Part shown: positions 8,381 through 15,040 of the stretch, in pieces
How the letters are laid out: the number at the start of each line of letters is the position of its first letter
Numbering within the stretch: position 1 is the first letter of the stretch
Assembly (NCBI GenBank): GCA_023269615.1
Contig: JAHFSY010000047.1
Span: 1-34,079, forward strand
DNA from: Verrucomicrobiota bacterium
GTDB taxonomy: Bacteria > Verrucomicrobiota > Verrucomicrobiia > JABWAM01
Length of the DNA: 34,079 bases
Reading direction: 5' to 3'
The notes under the pieces: model-generated
The model's input: only the letters and a program-made list of their open reading frames with translations
Databases searched by the model: none
Told to the model about the DNA's origin: nothing
Program-made: the position numbers and the translations under genes

Positions 8381-9418
8381 TCAAGCCGGCTCCACGGCGA
8401 GCCGTTTCCTTAAAGCGGGAACCCGTCCTGTCTCAAAATAATGAAGAGCGGCCTTGACCAGGCCCGTGACCGTACGTTGGGTGGATGAGGAATACAGGAT
8501 GGGGGCGGGACAGAGCTGGAGCGCTTCGCGTCCGTGAAGCACGGCCGCCAGTTCCACGTCGCGCGGGATCGCGAGGCCGCGCTGGAGGATCGCCGTCATG
8601 AGCATGCCCACGGGCACGGGCGCAACGACCACGAATCCCCATTTGCCACGGATACGCGTCGCCAGACGGATGAACGCCTGCCGCAACGATTCCAGGTCCA
8701 GCGGCGCTTGGGTCACATGGGGCTGAATGGGTTGATGTGGCCACTGGCTGCAGGTGGAGAGAAACAGGGAGATCGTCTGGCGGATGCCGGGAGAGGTCAG
8801 TTTTGCGATGACCAGGCTGATGCGCGAAAATCCACGTCTCAACAATCGCTGGGTGGCATGACGGACCGCGCCATTCTGGTCATCTGTCAGAAAGGGCAGG
8901 GTGCCCCCTGGCAACGGTTCGCCGAGCACCAGTACGGCATGGCGCGAGTGTTCGAATATCCGCTGATAAGCACCTGCCATTCCCAGCAAGAAGACCAGTT
9001 GGTCCGGGCGTGACTTCGCATGCGCAATGGTCCGTAGTTTTGCGTCGGAACATTTTTCCACCGTCAACTGGATGCCATGAAAGTGAAGGCGGTCGGAGAG
9101 TGGCGCAATCCATGCCATGAAACTTTGCGATTCGGGAAAATCCCGCGCGCGGTACAGGATTCGAACCATCTGTCTGGCCATGTGGGTGGAACGGAATTTT
9201 TGAATCCGTTCAAGCCGCAGGCGGCTTCCTCGTGGTGTGATGGAGAGAATGCCCTCCCGGCTCAACTGACGAAGCGCTGTTTCCAGGGTGGGGCGTCCCA
9301 CGCCAAGCTGCTTGCTCCACACCCTGGTGGAAGGCAGGGGCTCGGGCAGCTGGCGTTGATGGATCTGCTCCCGAAGGAAATCGGCCAGATGCTCGGCGCG
9401 GGAACGCATGAAATTCAT
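8381..9418 (-). CDS. GntR-headed, LacI-type transcriptional regulator
   Basis: 345 residues. The N-terminus (about 5-70) is a GntR-like winged helix: HLADFLREQIHQ, then STRVWSKQLGVGRPTLETAL, LSREGILSITPRGSRL. The remainder is a LacI/periplasmic-binding-type sensor domain with DQLVFLLGMAG, HAVLVLGEPL, RRGFSRISLVIA and GKWGFVVVAPVPVGMLMTAI. Such chimeras control sugar-use or surface genes in Verrucomicrobia and Planctomycetes. An ATG three codons in is an alternative start; no clear Shine-Dalgarno sequence is visible. The pseudopilin gene is 71 bp downstream on the same strand and may be a target or operon partner, which is inference. The ligand is unknown. Confidence 0.85.
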   Translation of the reverse strand: MNFMRSRAEHLADFLREQIHQRQLPEPLPSTRVWSKQLGVGRPTLETALRQLSREGILSITPRGSRLRLERIQKFRSTHMARQMVRILYRARDFPESQSFMAWIAPLSDRLHFHGIQLTVEKCSDAKLRTIAHAKSRPDQLVFLLGMAGAYQRIFEHSRHAVLVLGEPLPGGTLPFLTDDQNGAVRHATQRLLRRGFSRISLVIAKLTSPGIRQTISLFLSTCSQWPHQPIQPHVTQAPLDLESLRQAFIRLATRIRGKWGFVVVAPVPVGMLMTAILQRGLAIPRDVELAAVLHGREALQLCPAPILYSSSTQRTVTGLVKAALHYFETGRVPALRKRLAVEPA

Positions 9419-9710
9419 GGACCATGCATGCCGATCCGGGACGGATGTTCAAGATCACATTCAAGTGGTCTTCCGTGAGATTTCCTTGTTAATGCGTCGT
9501 CAGGCCATTCTTTATTTGAAGGCGCTGGGACGTGACGCAATCAACAAGAAGTGGCCAGACACGTTTCGAAGTTGAACCTAATACTACTACGTTAAGTTAA
9601 GATGAATCCTTGAAACAAGTTTTACACCATGGGCAACGGCCTGAGAGTCGGATCAAAAGTGGCAGGAGCATCTTCCTCACCTGGGACAAAGTCATGCCAG
9701 AAGTTTTTTT
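9419..9710. other. Non-coding stretch, nothing recognised
   Basis: Between the regulator start and the RAYT remnant I find no convincing gene, RNA or repeat. It should contain the regulator's promoter on the minus strand, but I could not pick out convincing -35 and -10 boxes. Base composition is more AT-rich near 9580-9620 than in flanking genes. Confidence 0.4.
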
Positions 9711-9861
9711 TACTGCGCGCCTGTTCGTATCGTAGAAAAGCGAAGGCCATGGGTGGCACACAGCTTTGTGTTCATGCGCAACCATTACCACCTGCTCATC
9801 GAGACGGCGAGAGCCACGCTGGTCACGGGGATGCAGTATCTGAATTCTTCACACCAGCAGG
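9711..9861 (+). pseudogene. Remnant of a REP-associated tyrosine transposase (RAYT, Y1/HUH type)
   Basis: The plus-strand frame containing WVAHSFVFMRNHYHLLIET and then ATLVTGMQYLNSSHQQ matches the core of RAYT (TnpA-REP) proteins, where 'HAYVLMxNHYHLLIET' carries the HUH-type metal-binding histidines. Sequence before about 9726 does not match and after 9861 the frame runs into an inverted repeat, so both the start and the C-terminal half with the catalytic Tyr are missing. It is a short inactive fragment. Confidence 0.65.
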
Positions 9862-9876
9862 TAAGACCGCAAGTGC

Positions 9877-9950
9877 AAGCGGCTGTCCAGCGCCGTAGCC
9901 GCCCTGTTGCGTTGCGCAACATAAGCGGCGAAGGCGCTGGACAGCCGCTT
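9877..9950. repeat. Nested perfect inverted repeat, REP/BIME-like
   Basis: Arms of 18 nt at 9877-9894 and 9933-9950 are perfect reverse complements. Inside, 9898-9902 pairs with 9925-9929 and 9906-9911 (GTTGCG) with 9915-9920 (CGCAAC), so the 74 nt can form one long hairpin. The right edge continues into CTTCGACAGGCTCAGGAC, a stretch I recognise from dispersed repeats in many bacterial genomes. Its place directly after a RAYT remnant suggests a REP-type element mobilised by such transposases. It lies 83 bp beyond the 3' end of the reverse transcriptase gene and could also slow or end transcription there. Confidence 0.7.
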
Positions 9951-10033
9951 CGACAGGCTCAGGACAAACCGCGTGGGAGGTTGAGTTCGTCGGAATTTTA
10001 ATTCGTTTGACTCGCGCCTCACAAACCGCAGCA

Positions 10034-10951
10034 TCATTTCCTGCTCGAACCGTCTGGACGCCGCAATTTCGCCGCGCTTTCCGCCTGGGTCCTGACCATG
10101 GATTGGAAAGAGATCCATCCTTCCAGCTGCGCCGGTGAAAGCGTGGCCACCTTTCCCGTCACGACACGGTGCTCCACGGAGCGCAGCCAGCGGCGTGTTT
10201 TTCTCGGGAGGTTCACGCGCTCGTTCACCACCAGGCCCGTCACTTTCTGGCAATCATGCCGTCGTCGAACCTGCAATTTCTTGTGCTCGTGAATGTCGTA
10301 GCCCTCCTCCTTCACAATCTTCCGGACCATTCCGATCAAGGAATTCACGGGGTCGGGATCGTCCGTCATGAAAGAGAAGGTCATGTCGTCCGCATAACGC
10401 GTGTACGCGCCGCCCTTCTTGTCAGTCAAATGATACAGGCGGGCGTCCATGCGATGATTGACGAGATTGCTGAGGCGCGGGCTTGTGGGCGCGCCTTGCG
10501 GCAATCCCCCCTTGTAAGTGCACCAATGCGAAAGCAAATCGACGGCATCACGGTTCCACCCGATCTGCTGAAAATATTTCTTCACGCGATCCGCCGCCGT
10601 GGACTGGAAAAAATCCTTCATATCCAGCTTGATCACCACTTTCCGTCCGACATGGCAGGAGGCGTTGGTGACGATCGAATGGCCGCGCTCAAAGCCGGTC
10701 GCCAGCGGATGGCTCTTCAGTCCGCCCAGAATGCGATGAAGGATGTGGCGCTGGAGAACCTTGAGCTTGTCATCCGGCGCCGTGATGATCCGCTGTCCTC
10801 CGGATTTTTTTGGAAGGGTGAATTGGCGGTATCCAACATGGACCAAACGCAACTCGTCCACGGACATCTTCATCCTTCGCGCCAGTTCGTCCACGCCCAT
10901 CCCTTTGTCGGGCCCTGCGAACATGCCTGCGATGAAGTTTTTCAGTCCCAT
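10034..10951 (-). CDS. Retron-type reverse transcriptase
   Basis: 305 residues from the ATG at 10951 (MGLKNFIAGMF...); an in-frame ATG at 10987 would add 12 residues but lies in a hairpin loop. Numbered from 10987, the RT motifs are: LDMKDFF with Asp 122, GLPQGAPTSP at 161-170 and the catalytic YADD at 198-201. Two retron-specific motifs are present: NAXXH as NASCH at 108-112 (region X) and VTG at 249-251 in KVTGLVVN (region Y). Group II intron domains (maturase, HNH) are absent, and the length fits retron RTs. In known retrons this enzyme primes from a 2'-OH guanosine of its own ncRNA and makes msDNA. A structured candidate ncRNA lies immediately upstream. No effector gene is adjacent. An N-terminal HTH-like segment (GVDELARRMKMSVDELRLV) is typical of this clade. 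Confidence 0.92.
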   Translation of the reverse strand: MGLKNFIAGMFAGPDKGMGVDELARRMKMSVDELRLVHVGYRQFTLPKKSGGQRIITAPDDKLKVLQRHILHRILGGLKSHPLATGFERGHSIVTNASCHVGRKVVIKLDMKDFFQSTAADRVKKYFQQIGWNRDAVDLLSHWCTYKGGLPQGAPTSPRLSNLVNHRMDARLYHLTDKKGGAYTRYADDMTFSFMTDDPDPVNSLIGMVRKIVKEEGYDIHEHKKLQVRRRHDCQKVTGLVVNERVNLPRKTRRWLRSVEHRVVTGKVATLSPAQLEGWISFQSMVRTQAESAAKLRRPDGSSRK

Positions 10952-10964
10952 GGTCTTGTATATG

Positions 10965-10999
10965 AAAAATTGCGGCGGGCGCGGCATCCCGCACCCGCC
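10965..10999 (-). terminator. GC-rich hairpin with U-tract between ncRNA and RT frame
   Basis: On the minus strand GGCGGG-T-GCGG, loop GATG, CCGC-G-CCCGCC form an 11-bp stem (10974-10999), followed by GCAA and five U residues (10965-10969). This has the shape of an intrinsic terminator or attenuator. It sits between the candidate msd and the preferred RT start at 10951, so it could end most ncRNA transcripts and let a fraction read through into the RT gene. The upstream alternative ATG (10987) lies in the loop. Confidence 0.55.
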
Positions 11000-11125
11000 T
11001 CTGCCTTGCTTAGAAGGGAGGGGGGCGCGCCCCCCTCCCTTCTATCCCTGATTACCAGCAGGTTCATTCAAACCCGGTTGACGAAACATCAACCTGCGCA
11101 TATTTCGGCGCCACCAAAGCAGTGC
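10991..11125 (-). ncRNA. Candidate retron ncRNA (msr-msd)
   Basis: Minus-strand order, 5' to 3': a possible a1 (GCACTGCTTT, 11125-11116); a G directly after it as possible branch site; a hairpin GGTTGA-TGTTTCG-TCAACC at 11094-11076, whose UUU-containing loop closely resembles the second msr hairpin of retron Ec86; a second small hairpin at 11074-11061; an alternative outer pairing GCAGGTT (11097-11091) with AACCTGC (11064-11058); then the 34-nt perfect palindrome 11044-11011 as msd; and a possible a2 (10991-11001) that pairs with a1 over about 10 bp with one bulge and several G-U pairs. The a1/a2 pairing is the weakest part. Location directly upstream of a retron RT on the same strand is the standard arrangement. 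Exact ends are not known. Confidence 0.55.
11011..11044. repeat. Perfect 34-nt palindrome, candidate msd stem
   Basis: Positions 11011-11027 are the exact reverse complement of 11028-11044, with a purine-rich arm (TAGAAGGGAGGGGGG) meeting its partner through a central CGCG. No U-tract follows on either strand, which argues against a simple terminator. It sits where the msd hairpin of a retron is expected. Confidence 0.85.
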
Positions 11126-11261
11126 CCCGAGGTTGCGAATAATGGCCCGGATCGTCAAGCCATTAGTCATTGACATCCCGCATGGCTCGCACCCGCAAGA
11201 TAAGCCAGCTGGCATGGAAGAAATCTGTTGACTAATAGCCACCACAAATGACCCAGTTCCA

Positions 11262-11290
11262 TTGACACCCCTTCCCCCACTGTTTACGAT
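11262..11290 (+). promoter_or_regulatory. Sigma-70-type promoter of the sdh operon
   Basis: TTGACA at 11262-11267 and TACGAT at 11285-11290 are separated by exactly 17 nt. The box pair lies 48 nt before the sdhC start codon, and GAAGGAG at 11324-11330 serves as ribosome binding site 8 nt before the ATG. The -35 hexamer is consensus and the -10 has four of six consensus bases. Confidence 0.7.
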
Positions 11291-11338
11291 CCACAATTCA
11301 GATTATCCCGACCACATTGAATTGAAGGAGCTTTCCCC

Positions 11339-12118
11339 ATGGCAGAATCAAATTCCATCCTGAATCCGAACGGCCTGGGGGTGAACCAGCGTCACGATGC
11401 ATGGTGGCTTTCGCCTCTGCTGACATTTCTCGGGTTGGGCGGTTTTGGCGTCTATTCGACCTGGGCGGCGTTTCAAGGGGCACACTACGAGTGGGGGCCG
11501 TATCTCTCGCCGTTTTATTCGCCCAACATCCAGAAGATGTTCGGATGGAGTTATCCCTTCTCCTTTGCCTTTGTGTTCCTTTGGATACCCCTCGGATTCC
11601 GCGGGACCTGCTACTATTACCGCAAGGCCTACTACCGCGCTTTTTTCCTCGATCCACCCGGCTGCGCGGTGGGCGAGCCTGCGGGAAGGGCGTATCGGGG
11701 TGAAACAGGCTTCCCCTTCATCCTTCAAAACGTGCACCGCTACTTTTTTTATCTCGCGACGGTCGTGCTGGCTTTTTTGTGGTATGACGCGGTTGAAGGA
11801 TTTTTCTTCAGGAATGAAATCACCGGCCAGAGAGAGTTTCACGTGGGGGTCGGCAGCCTGGTTCTCCTGGTGAACGTGATCGCGCTTTCGGGATTCAGTT
11901 TCGGCTGCAATTCCCTTCGCCACCTGGTGGGTGGAAAGCTCGATTGCTTTTCGTGCACGGCCAATGCGCGGATGCGCTACAAGCTCTGGGGAGGCGTCTC
12001 GATCCTGAACCTCAAACACATGGAGTGGGCCTGGGTCAGCCTTTTTACCGTCGGCTTCGCAGATGTGTACGTCCGACTCTGTTCCATGGGAATCTGGCAC
12101 GACATGAGGATTTTCTAA
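11339..12118 (+). CDS. sdhC: Succinate dehydrogenase membrane anchor subunit
   Basis: 259 residues with about five membrane segments: WWLSPLLTFLGLGGFGVYST, YPFSFAFVFLWIPLGFRG, YFFYLATVVLAFLWYD, VGSLVLLVNVIALSGFSF and WAWVSLFTVGFADVYVRL. It anchors the SdhAB module to the cytoplasmic membrane and passes electrons to quinone. His residues in QNVHRYFFYL and NSLRHLVGG are candidates for haem ligation. It is longer than E. coli SdhC and resembles the single large anchor of Mycobacterium Sdh1-type enzymes; no separate SdhD is present. Strong ribosome binding site GAAGGAG. It abuts sdhA directly (TAA then ATG). Family identity rests partly on operon context. Confidence 0.85.
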   Translation: MAESNSILNPNGLGVNQRHDAWWLSPLLTFLGLGGFGVYSTWAAFQGAHYEWGPYLSPFYSPNIQKMFGWSYPFSFAFVFLWIPLGFRGTCYYYRKAYYRAFFLDPPGCAVGEPAGRAYRGETGFPFILQNVHRYFFYLATVVLAFLWYDAVEGFFFRNEITGQREFHVGVGSLVLLVNVIALSGFSFGCNSLRHLVGGKLDCFSCTANARMRYKLWGGVSILNLKHMEWAWVSLFTVGFADVYVRLCSMGIWHDMRIF

Positions 12119-13858
12119 ATGAGCGATGACGTAAAATACCAGACACTCGAACATGACGTGATCGTCATCGGAGCCGGCGGAGCCGGGTTGCGGGCGGCAA
12201 TTGAATGCTCCGCGAGGGGCTTGAAAACAGCCCTCATCTGCAAATCGCTCCTCGGCAAGGCGCACACCGTGATGGCCGAAGGGGGAATCGCGGCGGCCCT
12301 CGCCAACGTGGACGCCCAGGATTCCTGGCAGACTCACTTCCAGGACACCCTCTTCGGCGGCAAGTACCTGAACAATTGGCGGATGGCTGAGCTGCATGCG
12401 AAGGAAGCGCCCGAGCGCGTGAAGGAGCTGGAGCGTTGGGGCGCGGTGTTTGACCGGACTCCAGATGGAAAAATTTTGCAGCGCGCGTTCGGCGGGCATA
12501 CCTACAAGCGCCTGGCCCACGTCGGCGACCGGACCGGCCTTGAATTAATCCGCACGTTGCAGGACAAGGGGATTCATCAGGGTATCGATGTCTACATGGA
12601 ATGCACCGTCACGCGCCTCCTGAAGGATGGCGACCGTGTTTGCGGGGCGTTCGGGTACTGGCGGGAGACGGGGCGCTTCGTGGTGTTCAAGGCCAGGTCC
12701 ATCATTCTCGCGACAGGCGGAATCGGCAAGGCGTACAAGATCACTTCCAATTCGTGGGAATACACGGGGGACGGCCAGGCCCTGGGCTATGAGGCGGGCG
12801 CAGAACTCGTGGACATGGAGTTCGTGCAGTTTCACCCGACGGGAATGGTCTGGCCCCCGGGCGTGATGGGGTTGCTGGTGACCGAGGCGGTTCGCGGCGA
12901 GGGCGGGATTCTCACCAATTCCAAGGGCGAACGATTCATGGAGAAGTATGATCCCAAACGCATGGAGCTTTCCACGCGCGACGTGGTGGCGCGGGCGATT
13001 TACACCGAGGTGAAGGAGGGGCGCGGCTCGCCACACGGCGGATGTTTCCTCGACATCTCTCATCGCGGCGCGGAATACGTGAAGAAAAAGCTTCCCAGCA
13101 TGTACCACCAGTTCAAGGAACTGGCGGATGTGGATATCACCACCGGCCCGATGGAAGTGGGACCGACCTGCCATTATACGATGGGAGGAATCAAGGTGGA
13201 TGCCGACACCGCCGCAAGCCGCGTGCCGGGTCTCTTCGCCGCCGGCGAATGTTCCGGCGGCATGAACGGCGCCAACCGCCTCGGGGGCAATTCACTTTCC
13301 GATCTGCTGGTTTTCGGCAACCGGGCAGGAGCCGGTGCGGCCGACCACGCGAAGAAAGCGCCTGCACCCAAGATGGACGAAGCCCAGGTCAACGACGCGG
13401 CGAAGGAGATGACCGGTTATTTTGAGCGCCCAAACGCCGAAAATCCCTATCAGCTTCACATGGATCTCCAGAACACGATGCATGCCCTCGTCGGCATCTT
13501 CCGCGAAGAAAAGGAATTGAGCGCCGCAATCGGAAAACTGGAGGACATCAAGCGGCGCGCAAAAAATGTGGGCATCGCGGAGGGCAATCGCATGTACAAC
13601 CCCGGATGGCATCTCTGCAGGGATCTCCACAACATGATCGTGTGCGCCGAAGCCGTGACCCGCGCCGCGCTGATGCGGAAGGAAAGCCGCGGAGGCCACA
13701 GCCGCATCGATTTTCCAAAATATGACGACCACTGGGGAACGCACAACATTGTCATCCAGAAACAAGGCGAAGCCATGAAACTGGCCCCCTGCCCCGTGGT
13801 CCAGATCCCCGAGTTGAAACCGCTGGTGGACGACAAAAAAGCGAAGGAGGCCAAATAA
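12119..13858 (+). CDS. sdhA: Succinate dehydrogenase flavoprotein subunit
   Basis: 579 residues, full length. It oxidises succinate to fumarate in the TCA cycle with covalently bound FAD. The N-terminal dinucleotide fold is VIVIGAGGAGLRAAIE (15-29), and the FAD-linking His is His 49 in GKAHTVMAEGG. The active-site segments are FVQFHPTGMV, the LVTEAVRGEGG loop, HYTMGGIKVD and the C-terminal flavin loop AAGECSGGMNGANRLGGNSL. AGGA precedes the start at a good distance inside the end of sdhC. A fumarate reductase role cannot be excluded from sequence, but the anchor type favours dehydrogenase. Confidence 0.96.
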   Translation: MSDDVKYQTLEHDVIVIGAGGAGLRAAIECSARGLKTALICKSLLGKAHTVMAEGGIAAALANVDAQDSWQTHFQDTLFGGKYLNNWRMAELHAKEAPERVKELERWGAVFDRTPDGKILQRAFGGHTYKRLAHVGDRTGLELIRTLQDKGIHQGIDVYMECTVTRLLKDGDRVCGAFGYWRETGRFVVFKARSIILATGGIGKAYKITSNSWEYTGDGQALGYEAGAELVDMEFVQFHPTGMVWPPGVMGLLVTEAVRGEGGILTNSKGERFMEKYDPKRMELSTRDVVARAIYTEVKEGRGSPHGGCFLDISHRGAEYVKKKLPSMYHQFKELADVDITTGPMEVGPTCHYTMGGIKVDADTAASRVPGLFAAGECSGGMNGANRLGGNSLSDLLVFGNRAGAGAADHAKKAPAPKMDEAQVNDAAKEMTGYFERPNAENPYQLHMDLQNTMHALVGIFREEKELSAAIGKLEDIKRRAKNVGIAEGNRMYNPGWHLCRDLHNMIVCAEAVTRAALMRKESRGGHSRIDFPKYDDHWGTHNIVIQKQGEAMKLAPCPVVQIPELKPLVDDKKAKEAK

Positions 13859-14629
13859 ATGAGCACCCGCACTTTTAAAATTTTCCGCGGCGACAAGGAA
13901 GGTGGCAAGGATGTGGATTACAATGTCGAGGTCGAGGAGGGCATGGTGGTGCTCGACGCCGTCCACCAGATCCAGCGCACCCAGGCCGGCGACCTGGCCT
14001 GCCGCTGGAACTGCAAGGCGGCCAAGTGTGGATCATGCAGCGCGGAAGTGAACGGCAAACCGCGCCTCATGTGCAAGACGCGGCTGGATGATTTTCCCGA
14101 GGGAGAAACGATATCGGTCCATCCCATCAAGGCTTTTCCCATCATCCGCGACCTCGTCACTGATGTTTCGTGGAACTACGAAGTGAACAAAAAAATCCCC
14201 CCCTTCACTCCGCGCAAGGACGCAAACTGGGTGATGTACCAGGAAGACATGGATCGAGTGCAGGAATTCCGCAAATGCATCGAGTGTTTCCTCTGCCAGG
14301 ACGTCTGCCATGTGCTCCGGAACCATGACAAGAAGGACCAGTTTTACGGACCCCGCTTCATGGTGCGCGTTGCCAGCCTGGAAATGCACCCGCTCGATGG
14401 ACTTGACCGCACCAAGCTCCTGAAGAACGAAGGCGGGATCGGGTTGTGCAACATCACCAAATGCTGCACGGAAGTCTGTCCCGAAGACATCCACATCACC
14501 GACAACGCCATCATCCCGCTGAAGGAACGGGTGGTGGATCAGTTCTACGATCCAGTGCAAATGATCTGGCGCGCGCTTACAGGCGGGAATGACGGGAACA
14601 AGAATCCTGGCTTGCAGCAAAAGGACTGA
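13859..14629 (+). CDS. sdhB: Succinate dehydrogenase iron-sulfur subunit
   Basis: 256 residues. It carries electrons from the flavin to quinone. Cluster ligands are all visible: 2Fe-2S Cys 52, 57, 60 and 72 (CKAAKCGSC, MCKT); 4Fe-4S Cys 140, 143, 146 with 150 in CIECFLCQDVC; and the 3Fe-4S/4Fe-4S set CNITKCCTEVCP at 197-208. GGAGG lies 7 nt upstream of the ATG, overlapping the end of sdhA, whose stop codon abuts this start. The C-terminus ends 7 nt before the stop of a convergent TPR gene, with no recognisable terminator between them. Confidence 0.96.
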   Translation: MSTRTFKIFRGDKEGGKDVDYNVEVEEGMVVLDAVHQIQRTQAGDLACRWNCKAAKCGSCSAEVNGKPRLMCKTRLDDFPEGETISVHPIKAFPIIRDLVTDVSWNYEVNKKIPPFTPRKDANWVMYQEDMDRVQEFRKCIECFLCQDVCHVLRNHDKKDQFYGPRFMVRVASLEMHPLDGLDRTKLLKNEGGIGLCNITKCCTEVCPEDIHITDNAIIPLKERVVDQFYDPVQMIWRALTGGNDGNKNPGLQQKD

Positions 14630-14636
14630 TTTACGG

Positions 14637-15032
14637 TCACGTCGATTTTTTGGCCGTCCGATCTGGCATCAGCGCAAAGATCGCCTTGAATTCCTCGCCC
14701 TTGCGCAAGTTCACAAGATCGGGATCCTTCATCAACCAGTCCCAATGATTGTAGCCCAGTTCAATGGCGCGGTGAACGGCTTCAGCGGATTCCCTCACGC
14801 GCCCAAGCAATGACATGCTGCAGGCGAGGTTGTACTGCACCATCGAATCCTTGGGGAGCAGTTGGGCGAGTTCCCTGTCCACATCAAGCCCCTCTTTCCA
14901 GCGACCCGCCCGCGTATAGTCGTCGCCGAGCAATTTCAGCGTTTCCGTGTCGTCCGGCATGCGGGCTCTCAACCCCTCCAGAAACCCGATCTCCACCGTC
15001 AGATCCTCTTTCTTTTTGTTTGTCTCTTTCAT
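14637..15032 (-). CDS. Small TPR-repeat protein
   Basis: 131 residues with about three tetratricopeptide-like units: ETLKLLGDDYTRAGRWKEGL, MVQYNLACSMSLLGRVRESA, and the terminal WDWLMKDPDLVNLRKGEEFK that often ends TPR domains. No signal peptide, so probably cytoplasmic and a protein-protein adaptor. It lies 8 bp downstream of ftsZ on the same strand and so may be the last gene of the dcw transcript. Whether it has a role in division is unknown. Convergent with sdhB. Confidence 0.8.
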   Translation of the reverse strand: MKETNKKKEDLTVEIGFLEGLRARMPDDTETLKLLGDDYTRAGRWKEGLDVDRELAQLLPKDSMVQYNLACSMSLLGRVRESAEAVHRAIELGYNHWDWLMKDPDLVNLRKGEEFKAIFALMPDRTAKKST

Positions 15033-15040
15033 TCAAAAAA

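Noticed and set aside
11011..11044. Palindrome as an ordinary rho-independent terminator
   Set aside because: No U-tract on either strand; a better terminator-shaped hairpin lies just beyond it at 10965-10999.
10169..11173. 334-codon plus-strand frame opposite the reverse transcriptase
   Set aside because: Antisense to an RT with all motifs; runs through the palindrome; no family.
11042..11296. 84-codon minus-strand frame upstream of the RT ending at the palindrome
   Set aside because: It covers the structured msr-like region and lacks a clear ribosome binding site or homology. The part LTIRAIIRNLGALLWWRRNM looks protein-like, so I keep it only as a remote possibility for a small retron-linked peptide.
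11348..12520. 390-codon minus-strand frame opposite sdhC and sdhA
   Set aside because: Antisense to two conserved genes with good ribosome binding sites; no family resemblance.
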